NCBI GenBank assembly: GCA_963754065.1
Contig: CAVWFH010000004.1
Coordinates: 198,228 to 262,227, forward strand
Source of the DNA: JALORV01 sp963754065
Lineage (GTDB): Bacteria > Pseudomonadota > Gammaproteobacteria > Burkholderiales > Burkholderiaceae_F
Direction: 5' to 3'
DNA: 64,000 bases
Part shown: positions 30,472-38,778 of the stretch, one piece after another
How the letters are laid out: each line of letters begins with the position of its first letter
How positions within the stretch are numbered: position 1 is the stretch's first letter
Program-made: the position numbers and the translations under genes
Notes under the pieces: model-generated
Told to the model about the DNA's origin: nothing
Seen by the model: only the letters and a program-made list of their open reading frames with translations
The model's database searches: none

Positions 30472-31121
30472 CCATGTCGTCGTTGCGCCAGTTCTTCACG
30501 CACGCAGCAGTCCTGCTGGCGACGGTCGCTTGCGCCGCGTGCGTCACGGTCGATGTCGGTCACGACACCGGACCGCAGTCACAATTCCGGATCGTGGACT
30601 CCGGCCAGGCGCCGACAGCCCGAGTGCAATCGCTTGGCCGCGAATTGCTGATCGCGCCGATACCGAGCAGCGCCGTCGACGATTCGTTCTCGCTGGCGTT
30701 TTCGCGCGCACCCAATCAGCGGGCGGCGTATCAGTTCGCAACGTGGAGCGACAGGCCGTCGAACCGACTGGCGCAGCTGCTGGTCGAGCGTCTGGCGGCG
30801 CGCGGGACGTTCAACTCGGTCGCCCTCCTGGGCCGCGGCGTCGGAGGGGACCTGCAGCTCAACCTGACCGTCAACGACTTCTATCACGACGCAGCGTCGA
30901 GCCCCGGCACCGCGCGCGTCGTGGTGACAGCCGAGATGGTCAACCGCACGACCCGGAAGCTGATCGCAAGGCAACGATTCACCGCCACGTCGCCCGTGGA
31001 GCAGGCCAATGCCGCCTCGGCTTCCGCGGCGCTCGGCCAGGCCAGCACCCTGATTCTCGACCAGCTGGTCACCTGGGCCGAAGCGTCGGCGGCGCCGGCC
31101 GCCCTGGCGACCGTGCGCTGA
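30468..31121 (+). CDS. ABC-type transport auxiliary lipoprotein (PqiC-like)
   Basis: This 217-residue lipoprotein has a signal peptide and a lipobox ending at Cys25 (VACAAC). The body matches the ABC transport auxiliary (PqiC/YmbA-like) fold in pattern: LGRELLIAPIPSS, YQFATWSDRPSNRLAQLLVERL, and a C-terminal LGQASTLILDQLVTWAEA helix. Such proteins sit in the outer membrane and receive lipid from the MCE protein. The gene overlaps mlaD, and a second ATG 6 bases later is also possible. Confidence 0.85.
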   Translation: MTMSSLRQFFTHAAVLLATVACAACVTVDVGHDTGPQSQFRIVDSGQAPTARVQSLGRELLIAPIPSSAVDDSFSLAFSRAPNQRAAYQFATWSDRPSNRLAQLLVERLAARGTFNSVALLGRGVGGDLQLNLTVNDFYHDAASSPGTARVVVTAEMVNRTTRKLIARQRFTATSPVEQANAASASAALGQASTLILDQLVTWAEASAAPAALATVR

Positions 31122-31126
31122 CATCG

Positions 31127-31516
31127 ATGCGCGACGCCGACCGCCCGTCCTCGGCACGCAATGTCCTCGGCGGCCCGCTGGCGCCGTGTTGCGAGGATCC
31201 CGCCACAGGATTCTTCCGCGACGGTTACTGCCACACGGGGCCACAGGACTTCGGGTCGCACACGGTGTGCGCACGCATGAGCCACGAATTCCTGGAGTAT
31301 TCGCTCCGACGCGGTAACGACCTGGTTACGCCGCAGCCGGAGTTCGAATTTCCGGGTCTGCGCGCCGGCGACCGCTGGTGCCTCTGCGTGGCCCGCTGGC
31401 GCGAGGCTCTGGAGGCGGGAGTTGCACCGCCGGTGATCCTTGCCGCGACGCACGAGAAGGCGCTCTCCGTAGTGACGCTCGAGCAACTCACGCGTCACGC
31501 GCTCGACGTCCAATGA
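31127..31516 (+). CDS. DUF2237 family protein
   Basis: This 129-residue protein has the DUF2237 features: N-terminal NVLGGPLAPCCEDPATGFFRDG, CHTGPQDFGSHTVCARMS, GDRWCLCVARWREALEAGVAPPV and a His-containing ATHEKAL tail. Several conserved Cys and His could bind metal. Function is unknown. It lies 5 bp after the lipoprotein gene and overlaps the PIN gene as ATGA, so it is in the same transcript. Confidence 0.88.
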   Translation: MRDADRPSSARNVLGGPLAPCCEDPATGFFRDGYCHTGPQDFGSHTVCARMSHEFLEYSLRRGNDLVTPQPEFEFPGLRAGDRWCLCVARWREALEAGVAPPVILAATHEKALSVVTLEQLTRHALDVQ

Positions 31517-31953
31517 ACGCACGGGCATCGGTCCGCGCTGTTATCGACACCAACGTGCTGCTGGACTTCTGGGTCTTCGACGACGTGCGCGCGGCGCCTC
31601 TGCGCGCCGCCGTGGAAAGCGGCACCATCGGAGCACTGCGCAGCGGAGCCTCGGTGGACGAATTCAGCGACGTGCTCGGCCGACCGGTGTTCGGCATCTC
31701 GAATGAGCGCCGATGCACGATCCTGCGGCATTGGGATCGCCTCGCCGTGCCGGTCGACCGGGTGCACGCTGCACCGTTCGCCTGCACCGATCCCCACGAC
31801 CAGAAGTTTCTCGACCTGGCGCTGACGGCTGGGGCCCATTGGCTGGTCACCAAGGACAAGGCGCTGCTGAAGCTCGCGCGTCGTGCGCGACGCGATGGCC
31901 TGCAGATCGTTGATCCTGCCTGTGCCCTCGACCTGATCGGTCGGCGCGCATGA
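31513..31953 (+). CDS. PIN-domain protein (COG1569-like putative toxin)
   Basis: This 146-residue PIN-domain protein is probably a metal-dependent RNase. Acidic residues expected at the active site are seen in VIDTNVLLD (Asp12), VDEF (near 55), TDPHDQKFLDLAL (near 92-100) and VTKDKALL (near 115). COG1569 proteins are called toxins of toxin-antitoxin pairs, but no antitoxin-like gene adjoins it. Both neighbours overlap it as ATGA. It may therefore be a housekeeping nuclease or an orphan. Confidence 0.85.
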   Translation: MNARASVRAVIDTNVLLDFWVFDDVRAAPLRAAVESGTIGALRSGASVDEFSDVLGRPVFGISNERRCTILRHWDRLAVPVDRVHAAPFACTDPHDQKFLDLALTAGAHWLVTKDKALLKLARRARRDGLQIVDPACALDLIGRRA

Positions 31954-32957
31954 CCCCTGTGACCACCGTCTCCACCGCGATGGCACTGGTGGAGGTTGGC
32001 CGGCCGCTGCAGAGTATCGGCCGGCCCGTCCCCACGCCGGCTGCAGGCGAAGTAGTCCTGCGCGTAAGCGCCTGCGGCGTCTGCCGCACCGACCTGCACA
32101 TCTTCGACGGCGAACTGCCGGCACAGCAGCTGCCGATCGTGCCCGGCCACGAAGTCGTCGGCCGTGTGCTCGCCCGCGGGAGCGACGTCGTTCAATTCGA
32201 GATCGGTGACCGCGTCGGACTGCCGTGGCTCGGTCACACCTGTGGCATCTGTCCGTTCTGCCGATTGCATCAGGAAAACCTGTGCGACGCGCCGGAGTTC
32301 ACGGGCTACACGCGCGATGGCGGCTATGCCGAACACGTCGTGGCCACCGCCGATTACTGCTTCCGCTTGCCGGCGGCTCTCGACGATGTGCACGCAGCGC
32401 CATTGCTTTGCGCCGGCCTGATCGGCTATCGGGCGTTGCGCATGGCCGGCGATGGGCAGCGGCTGGGAATCTACGGGTTCGGCGCCGCGGCGCACCTGAT
32501 CGCACAGGTGGCGGTCTGGCAGGGGCGCAGCGTCTTTGCCTTCACCCGACCCGGCGACCGCACCGGACAGGATTTCGCCCGCTCGCTGGGCTGCCAGTGG
32601 GCGGGCGACTCGACCGACGGGCCGCCGGCGCCGCTCGATGCCGCGCTCATCTTTGCTCCCGTCGGACCGCTGGTACCGGCTGCGCTGCAGGCGACACGCA
32701 AGGGGGGCACGGTCGTCTGTGCCGGCATCCACATGAGCGACATTCCGGCATTTCCCTATCGCCTGCTCTGGGGTGAACGCATCGTGCGCTCGGTGGCGAA
32801 CCTCACGCGCGCCGACGCCGAGGAGTTCCTCGAACTCGCTGCGCGAATTCCGGTGCAGACCTCGGTCGAAGTCTTTGGGTTGAGCGAAGCGAACGAGGCA
32901 ATCGACGCGGTGCGGCACGGTCGCGTGAGCGGCGCCGCTGTGCTCGATTGCAGCTAG
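31950..32957 (+). CDS. Zinc-dependent alcohol dehydrogenase family protein
   Basis: This 335-residue medium-chain dehydrogenase has catalytic zinc ligands in CGVCRTDLH and GHE, and structural zinc ligands in CGICPFCRLHQENLC. The NAD motif is atypical: GIYGFGAAAHLIAQVA instead of GxGxxG. The pattern matches AdhA-type alcohol dehydrogenases that lack the third conserved segment of classic ADH. It is the last gene of the mla-DUF2237-PIN run and overlaps the PIN gene by 4 bases. Confidence 0.92.
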   Translation: MTPVTTVSTAMALVEVGRPLQSIGRPVPTPAAGEVVLRVSACGVCRTDLHIFDGELPAQQLPIVPGHEVVGRVLARGSDVVQFEIGDRVGLPWLGHTCGICPFCRLHQENLCDAPEFTGYTRDGGYAEHVVATADYCFRLPAALDDVHAAPLLCAGLIGYRALRMAGDGQRLGIYGFGAAAHLIAQVAVWQGRSVFAFTRPGDRTGQDFARSLGCQWAGDSTDGPPAPLDAALIFAPVGPLVPAALQATRKGGTVVCAGIHMSDIPAFPYRLLWGERIVRSVANLTRADAEEFLELAARIPVQTSVEVFGLSEANEAIDAVRHGRVSGAAVLDCS

Positions 32958-33105
32958 GTGTCGGCAGTCCGGTTCCGTGGAATCTCCGTCACGGTGAGTG
33001 AACTCCGAGACCAGATCACTGCGACTTTCCTTCACCACCACATGGTCGCGACCCGGCCACTTGCGGACCTTCCGGTTTCAATCAAAGCCGAACCAGGAGC
33101 TCACA

Positions 33106-34359
33106 TCAAGTCAGACGCACCAACGCCCCTGTGCGCCAGGCAAACCAAGCTGCCGTGATTGCGAGCGTAACGATGGTGATCGGCACTCCGGTTACCGCAT
33201 GGCGTCGCCAGCCGATCACAATGCCCCGTTTGCGTGCGGCATCGACAACAATGATGTTGGCTATCGAGCCGACGATCAACAGGTTTCCGGCCAACGTGCT
33301 GACCAGCGCTAGCAATGGGCCGGAAAACGGCTCTGTGGCAGCCGGCAGCAGCAGCATCACCGCTGGCACATTGGATACCACATTTGACAGCACAAGCGCC
33401 GCCGCGAACAACGGCACGGGCTCCGCAAGCGGGAATCCGGCATCGGCCAGCAGGTGCATGGCCTGCGCGGTCACGCCCGTATGCTCGAGCGCGTGGTTGA
33501 CGATGAACAGACCGATGAAAAGTACCAACAGCTCCCAGTCGACCTGTCCAAGCATGTGAGTTGAATGCAGCTTGCGGCTCATCAGCAGCAGGCCCGCGCC
33601 GGTGAGTGCGGTGACGTCCCGCGGCAGATCAGTGAGAAGAAACACAAGGACCAGCGCAACGGCGACCGCGATACCCTTGGCGGTTTGCCAGCTGTCAAAG
33701 GCGATGTCAGCCGCCTGACGCTGCGCGTGCGTGGCGGGCTCGGCAAGCGCAGTCGCCCTCGCAAGTCCCCGAGTCTGCCAGGCGAGCAAGGCCCAGAGCG
33801 CTCCGAGGCCCAGAAGCACGGGCACGATCACCTCGATGAAGTAACCGCCGAAAGAGAGCTTCAGTACTTGGCCGATCAGCATGTTTTGCGGGTTGCCAAT
33901 CAGAGTAGCCGCCGAGCCGATGTTTGCAGCGCACGCAAGCGCGAGCAGGAACGGCACCGGATCGAGCCCACGGCGCAGGCACGCATCGACCAGGATCGGC
34001 GCAACAGCCAGGCAAACAACGTCATTGCTGAACACGGCGGACAAAACGGCAACCACGGCAATGACCGCGGCAAGAAGCGTTCGCGGACCCAAGGGCAGAG
34101 CAGCGACACGCAAAACGATCCATGCGTAGAAGCCGCCCAGCCGCATCTGCGCCGAAATCACCATGAAGGAGAACAAGAGCAGCAGGGTCGGCAGATGAAT
34201 TGACAGCGCGGCTTGCTCTGGCGTCAGGTCGCCGATGGCCACCAGAGCGATCGCGCCCAGCAGCGCCACGCCCGTGCGGTCGAGTTGCAGGAACGGCAGC
34301 CCGCCGAGAATCATGCCCAGGTAAACGATCGCGAAAATCGCGATGACGGTAGCTGTCAT
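33106..34359 (-). CDS. SLC13/ArsB-like anion transporter
   Basis: This 417-residue membrane protein has about 10-12 hydrophobic segments in two halves. SNDVVCLAVAPILVDAC and GSAATLIGNPQNMLIG in the first half, and SNVVSNVPAVMLLLP in the second, are the paired ion-transport motifs of the ArsB/SLC13 superfamily. The substrate is unknown. The frame is open for 52 codons upstream, but MTATVIAIFAIVYLG at 34359 begins the first helix and is taken as the start. Neighbours give no hint of arsenic or dicarboxylate use. Confidence 0.85.
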   Translation of the reverse strand: MTATVIAIFAIVYLGMILGGLPFLQLDRTGVALLGAIALVAIGDLTPEQAALSIHLPTLLLLFSFMVISAQMRLGGFYAWIVLRVAALPLGPRTLLAAVIAVVAVLSAVFSNDVVCLAVAPILVDACLRRGLDPVPFLLALACAANIGSAATLIGNPQNMLIGQVLKLSFGGYFIEVIVPVLLGLGALWALLAWQTRGLARATALAEPATHAQRQAADIAFDSWQTAKGIAVAVALVLVFLLTDLPRDVTALTGAGLLLMSRKLHSTHMLGQVDWELLVLFIGLFIVNHALEHTGVTAQAMHLLADAGFPLAEPVPLFAAALVLSNVVSNVPAVMLLLPAATEPFSGPLLALVSTLAGNLLIVGSIANIIVVDAARKRGIVIGWRRHAVTGVPITIVTLAITAAWFAWRTGALVRLT

Positions 34360-34582
34360 TGTCGTGTGGGCGTGCTTCAGCGACCTCGTTCCTCGGATGC
34401 TCGGCGCGCCAACGCGATTCTGCCTTGAACACTTCGGCGGGTGGACAAGACGCTTCGCTCTGGTCGTTCCGCGATTCGTCTCCAGCGCCAGCTGGCCGCC
34501 AGCACAAATGGCCAAGACCTGCCATCAAGGCCTGGCGCCCGCCCTGCCCGATTTCAGACGCGCTCTAGCGAGCCCTTGGGTC

Positions 34583-35905
34583 CTACTCCTTTACGCGCCG
34601 CGCATAGGATCGGACCTCTCCCCAATCGAGTTCAAAGTGATCGCGAGATCCATCCGCCGGCAGCCGGATGCGAAACGTTGCCGGAAATTTTGCGGCGATG
34701 TATTCGCGAGGCCCGGCGGAGACAAAGTCGAGAGTGTCGATCAGGTCGATCTTCACTCGCATCGTCTCTCCGTCGGGTGTCACTTCGTAACGAAACAGAC
34801 CATCCTCAAAGCGACCCGAAAGCGGCATGCCCGAGACTGCAGCTCGGGCCGGTGGTGATGCACCGATCAGCGCCGGCATCAACTCGGTCAGCCATACGAA
34901 GCCCCTGCTGGTCAAAATAACCAGTCCGAGGTCCTGGTCGGGCAGGTAGGCGATCATCGCGCTGTGGCTGTCGACATTGCCGCCATGCCACACCATCGCT
35001 TGACTCAGAAACGCTCGCGTCGATAGGCCAAAGCCGTAGGGCACCAGCGTGCCATCGGCGAGTTGGTTTGGCCGCACGAGTCGCGAGGCCTTGGCGTCCG
35101 GGGCGGCAAGGACAAGACGGATCCACTTCGTCAGCGACGCAGCACTTCCGCACAGACCGCCGTCCCCGACATAAGCTGCGGAACTGGCGTCGAGGGGCGT
35201 CGGCTTGCCTTCGCCTGAGATTCCCGGAACGTACTGGTCGACCCGCAGGCTGTGGCAGGAGACGATGCCCTCGATTCCTGCCGGCTTCAGTACCAGGTCG
35301 GCGAGAACGCTGTCGAACGGCTGGCCAGTCGCCCGCTCGGCGATCAGCGCGAGTGCCTTGTAGTTGGTGTTGCTGTAGGCCCAACGTGTCCCCGGCGCGA
35401 ACCGGCGGGGCGCGGCTGCGGCGAGAGCGACATAGGCGGCGATGGGCGTTGCCGCGTCGTCGGCGAGCGGTCGGTAGCCTTCCAGCCAGAGGAAGTCCGC
35501 CAAGCCCGATGTCTGCGCAAGCAAGTGCGAGACTTGCAGGCCAGGTTCATTGGCGAACCATTCGGGCAGGTACTTTCCGACTGGCGCATCGAGCCGTACT
35601 TTGCCTGCGTCGGCGAGTGCCACGATTGCCGTTGCGGTGAACTGCTTCGAGATCGAGCCGAGCGGAAACATCGAGGCCGCATCGGGCGCTTGTTCGCCAG
35701 CACCGTCCGTGCCGTAACCCCGCTGCAGGATCACCTCGCCGCCGCGGAAGATCGTGATGTGCGCCGCCGGGATGCCTTGCTGCTCCATGAACGAACGCGC
35801 CGCCGCGTCGGCTGTGGCGATGTCGGATCCGGCCATTGCCGACTGCGCGAGGCAGACCCCCAGCAGGGTGAACAGGGCAACCGCTCTTTTCACTCGGACC
35901 ACCAC
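34583..35905 (-). CDS. Serine hydrolase, beta-lactamase (class C)/PBP4 family
   Basis: This 440-residue exported protein has a signal peptide (about 1-25, ending AMAG). The catalytic motifs SISK (Ser84 to Lys87), YSN (Tyr177-Asn179) and WHGGN (near 320) are the SxxK, YxN and HxG motifs of class C beta-lactamase-like hydrolases. A C-terminal beta-rich domain of about 90 residues follows. Such proteins are usually esterases or D-amino peptidases, so resistance should not be assumed. The start is uncertain: GTG at 35905 or GTG at 35893. Confidence 0.87.
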   Translation of the reverse strand: MVVRVKRAVALFTLLGVCLAQSAMAGSDIATADAAARSFMEQQGIPAAHITIFRGGEVILQRGYGTDGAGEQAPDAASMFPLGSISKQFTATAIVALADAGKVRLDAPVGKYLPEWFANEPGLQVSHLLAQTSGLADFLWLEGYRPLADDAATPIAAYVALAAAAPRRFAPGTRWAYSNTNYKALALIAERATGQPFDSVLADLVLKPAGIEGIVSCHSLRVDQYVPGISGEGKPTPLDASSAAYVGDGGLCGSAASLTKWIRLVLAAPDAKASRLVRPNQLADGTLVPYGFGLSTRAFLSQAMVWHGGNVDSHSAMIAYLPDQDLGLVILTSRGFVWLTELMPALIGASPPARAAVSGMPLSGRFEDGLFRYEVTPDGETMRVKIDLIDTLDFVSAGPREYIAAKFPATFRIRLPADGSRDHFELDWGEVRSYARRVKE

Positions 35906-36215
35906 GATGAACTGGCGAAAGAAGAAGGCAGCTTACTGAACCCACCGGTCGGGTGCGTGGCCGCCAGATAGACAGTAGCGGGCCAGCCCATAAGCCGCGG
36001 CGCCTGACCCGTTCGCAGACAACCGGCCTCAGAATTCTTGGCAGCGGCTGGAAAGACGCGGCGCTTGAGTGAATTTGACCAAGAATCGCCGTCAACGGCC
36101 CACAGTGGATCGCCTGTCTTCCGGCACGAATAGCCGTTTCGTTCAAGCCACAACTCGGGTGGGCCTGCACACTGAGCCCTGCATCAACCCAACTCAACTT
36201 GAAAGGAAACACATC
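35906..36215. other. Intergenic region, 310 bp
   Basis: This gap separates two divergent genes (serine hydrolase and metallothionein-like peptide). It should hold both promoters, but I see no clear -35/-10 pair and no metal-regulator palindrome. AAAGGA before 36216 is the ribosome binding site of the small peptide. No gene is recognised in it. Confidence 0.5.
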
Positions 36216-36365
36216 ATGAATGAAGCCAATGAAGTTCTCTGTCGCTGCAACCCTTGCGCAGGATCGGACTGCTCCTGCGGATGCCAGAAGCCCGCACAGC
36301 AAAGCGTTTGCGCATGCGGTCCACAGTGCCGCTGCGGCGGGGAATGCGCTTGCACCGAGAGCTAG
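36216..36365 (+). CDS. Metallothionein-like Cys-rich peptide (49 residues)
   Basis: The peptide has 12 cysteines in 49 residues (9, 11, 14, 19, 21, 23, 32, 34, 38, 40, 44, 46). They fall in two groups of six joined by a QKPAQQSV hinge. Nearly all are CxC or CxxC pairs, and there is no histidine or aromatic residue. This is the composition of a metal-thiolate protein with two clusters. It does not follow the known bacterial SmtA/BmtA pattern, which has fewer Cys plus His. A good Shine-Dalgarno (AAAGGA) lies 8-13 bases before the ATG, supporting expression. Confidence 0.75.
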   Translation: MNEANEVLCRCNPCAGSDCSCGCQKPAQQSVCACGPQCRCGGECACTES

Positions 36366-36459
36366 TCGGGAAGCACCGTGCTCGGTTCCGCCGTACCGTA
36401 CGCCGACGATGTGCTCTGCCCCTTGTCGACGGGGCGGCGACGAGAACTGAGGTCGGACG

Positions 36460-36484
36460 GGACGCGCCGAAACACGGCGCGTCC
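36460..36484 (+). terminator. Hairpin downstream of the metallothionein-like gene
   Basis: Perfect 10-base arms (GGACGCGCCG and CGGCGCGTCC) with a 5-base loop AAACA lie 95 bp past the stop of the peptide gene and 43 bp before the stop of the convergent GNAT-exonuclease gene. There is no T tract. It may end transcripts from one or both sides. Confidence 0.4.
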
Positions 36485-36526
36485 ATCAATCTGCACTCAG
36501 TGTTGCGCCAACTTTGACGCCTTACT

Positions 36527-37579
36527 TCAGGCAGACCGGGCGACCTGTCCTTCGAGCACCAGTTGTCGCAGTGCACGGGCATCATCCAACGCGTGGTGCC
36601 GGCGAAGGTTCAAACGCTGCGTCGCTTCGTCGAGCGCCTCGTAGGCCACCGGCACGCGTTGCCAGCGCACGTTGGCTGGAAGGTTCTCGCCTCCGAACAA
36701 CTCGGCCAACGCCCAGCGATCGAAGCCCGAGTCGCTGATGATCGTCGTCGACCCCCGCCGGGCCCGCTCGCCGAGCCACTCGCCGAGCGCCTCGGCCCCG
36801 ACGGCAAGCGGTACTGCATCACCGTCGAGCAGCGGAATCACCGTGTCGTTGACGAAGTCGCTCGCCGCGCGCGGGTCCCAGCCATCCAGTTCCGCATAGA
36901 AAGCGGTCGAATCGGTTGCCACCGCGCCGACACTGATGAGTTGCGGTGACTCCAGGCTGGTGAATTCGCTGTCGATGAAGACGTAGGTCTGGGTCGGATC
37001 GGGACGGAACACGCTCGACGGAGCAGTCAGGATGCGGAACAGCAGCACCTCGTCCGCATAATGGCCTGGCGGCAGCGACAGTTTGGAGACGACGTCCTGC
37101 GCCGGCAGGTCAGTCTCGCGGAAGCCGGCCCGGCGCATCGCGCGCAGCGCCTTGACGTTGCGGCGCGAGGGCCGCACCAGGAAGCGGTTGACTCCATAGT
37201 TCGACTGCAGCCAGTCGCAGAGCACGACCAGCGCCTCGGAACCGTAGCCCTGCCCGGCGACGCGGCGTTCGGCCAGCCAGATGTCGAGTTCGACGACATC
37301 GTTCAGCACGTCGATCGGTCCGTGCGAGACGCAACCGATGTCCTCGCCGTTCGCGCTGATGATCAGCATCCGGCCGGCATAGGGCCGCGTGCCGTCGAAG
37401 CAGTGCTCGGCGTATTCGGCCGTGAAGGTGTCGAGCGACGGAATCGGGTGGTCCGGAAACATCGCACCGCCCATCATGTTCTGCGTCAGGTCGGAACCGA
37501 TCAGCCACTCGTAGACGCGCGCCCGATCGTTCGAGCGCGCGCGCTTGAGCGTGACCTTGGGACCGGCGATCGTTGTCAT
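36527..37579 (-). CDS. GNAT acetyltransferase-DEDDh 3'-5' exonuclease fusion
   Basis: This 350-residue protein has two domains. Residues about 8-182 are a RimJ/RimL-type GNAT (acetyl-CoA motif VAGQGYGSEAL, 108-116; NVKALRAMRRAGF at the C-terminal side). Residues about 198-345 are an RNase H-fold exonuclease with the DEDDh set: Asp203 and Glu205 (FIDSEF), Asp287 (or 283) and His328/Asp333 (HHALDDA). The second domain resembles the short 3'-5' exoribonucleases of the Rv2179c type. The join occurs at TAPSSVFRPDPTQTYVF with no frameshift. It overlaps the M14 peptidase gene by 4 bases, so the two are coexpressed. Confidence 0.82.
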   Translation of the reverse strand: MTTIAGPKVTLKRARSNDRARVYEWLIGSDLTQNMMGGAMFPDHPIPSLDTFTAEYAEHCFDGTRPYAGRMLIISANGEDIGCVSHGPIDVLNDVVELDIWLAERRVAGQGYGSEALVVLCDWLQSNYGVNRFLVRPSRRNVKALRAMRRAGFRETDLPAQDVVSKLSLPPGHYADEVLLFRILTAPSSVFRPDPTQTYVFIDSEFTSLESPQLISVGAVATDSTAFYAELDGWDPRAASDFVNDTVIPLLDGDAVPLAVGAEALGEWLGERARRGSTTIISDSGFDRWALAELFGGENLPANVRWQRVPVAYEALDEATQRLNLRRHHALDDARALRQLVLEGQVARSA

Positions 37580-38709
37580 GCCGCTGGACGCATCAGGTGC
37601 TGCCGGATGGGGCCGAGCATGTCAGCACCCAGGCGGGCGCTGCGCGCGGCGCTCCATCCGTTGTGTTCGTCGGGCGCGTTGGCATTGTCCTTGAACGGCA
37701 TTTCGAGCGTCAGCGACAGGCACCCGAAGGTATGTCCGACATACTTGGACGCAAGCTTCAGCACGTCGTCCTTGTACTTGCTCGCCGCATAACCGTGCTC
37801 ACTCTGGAAGTCCGGGCTTGCCATCCGGAAGTCCGCACTGAACGCCGCCTGCTCGGCCGCCTGCCGGTCACTGAATCCGGGCAGCATCTCGCAGCCTGCG
37901 ACGAAGACGTACGGCAGGTTTTCGTCGCCGTGAATGTCGAAGAAAGCGGCGCAGCCGCTCGCATGAATCGCATCGCGCACGACCTGAACTTCCGGACTGC
38001 GCTCGGGCGTCGGTTCCAGCCATTCGCGGTTGAGGTTCGCGCCGGCGGCGTTGGTGCGCAGGTTGCCGAGGACGGAGCCGTCGGGATTCATGTTCGGAAC
38101 GATGTGAAAGGTGGCCATCTGGCGAAGCTCGCGCGCAACGGCATCGGCCGGGTCGAGCAGCCGCCGCATCAGACCTTCGACAAACCACTCGGCCATCGTC
38201 TCGCCGGGATGCTGGCGCGCGATGATCCAGACAGGCTTCGTGCCCTGGCCGATCATGAGTTCGTCGAGGTCGCGACCCTGCAGGCTGCTCCCCAGCCGGC
38301 GCTGACGTGCGCCGCGTGCCACGCAGTCTGCCAGCAGCGCAAGATGCCGGTCCCATGAAAACGGCTCGAAGTAGGCGACATACGTTGCCGGCGCCGGGGG
38401 CAACTCGATGGTCAGGACCTTGCCGTCGAAGCGGGTCGGCATTCGCAGCCAGCGATTTCGGTCGACACTGGCCACAGCGCGATAGTCCTGCCAGCCGCCG
38501 GGATAGGTGCTTTCACCGGCGTTGGTCACGCGCAGAACCGCACCGGATCGTTCGGCCCCGCTCACGCGGAAGTGGAACCACTGCAGGAACTCTCCCCGAC
38601 TGCCGTCGCGCCTCAGATCGTGGCGGATGCGCAGTTCGGCCGAGTCTTCGGCGGTCGCGACCACGTCGATTGCGCCGCTGTCAAAGGTGCTGCTGATGTC
38701 GATTGTCAT
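37576..38709 (-). CDS. M14-family zinc carboxypeptidase (cytosolic carboxypeptidase-like)
   Basis: This 377-residue peptidase has an N-terminal beta-sandwich domain (about 1-110, as in cytosolic carboxypeptidases) and an M14 catalytic domain. Zinc ligands are His167 and Glu170 (HPGE) and His260 (DIHGDENLPY). The catalytic Glu336 is in LTLEMPFKD, and NLNREW supplies a substrate-binding Asn-Arg. There is no signal peptide, so it acts in the cytoplasm. The ATG at 38709 is preferred to an upstream start at 38733 because the conserved domain begins there. Its stop overlaps the GNAT-exonuclease start. Confidence 0.9.
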   Translation of the reverse strand: MTIDISSTFDSGAIDVVATAEDSAELRIRHDLRRDGSRGEFLQWFHFRVSGAERSGAVLRVTNAGESTYPGGWQDYRAVASVDRNRWLRMPTRFDGKVLTIELPPAPATYVAYFEPFSWDRHLALLADCVARGARQRRLGSSLQGRDLDELMIGQGTKPVWIIARQHPGETMAEWFVEGLMRRLLDPADAVARELRQMATFHIVPNMNPDGSVLGNLRTNAAGANLNREWLEPTPERSPEVQVVRDAIHASGCAAFFDIHGDENLPYVFVAGCEMLPGFSDRQAAEQAAFSADFRMASPDFQSEHGYAASKYKDDVLKLASKYVGHTFGCLSLTLEMPFKDNANAPDEHNGWSAARSARLGADMLGPIRQHLMRPAA

Positions 38710-38778
38710 GGTGCTGGCCGATGCGCGCGTCAAAGTATAATTCGGCGCTCGCTAAGCCTCTGTTTTTCTTGGATTTTC

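Noticed and set aside
34583..35905. Possible beta-lactam resistance gene
   Set aside because: Only the general serine-hydrolase motifs are visible. Most proteins of this family are esterases or peptidases, and no regulator of the AmpR type adjoins it.
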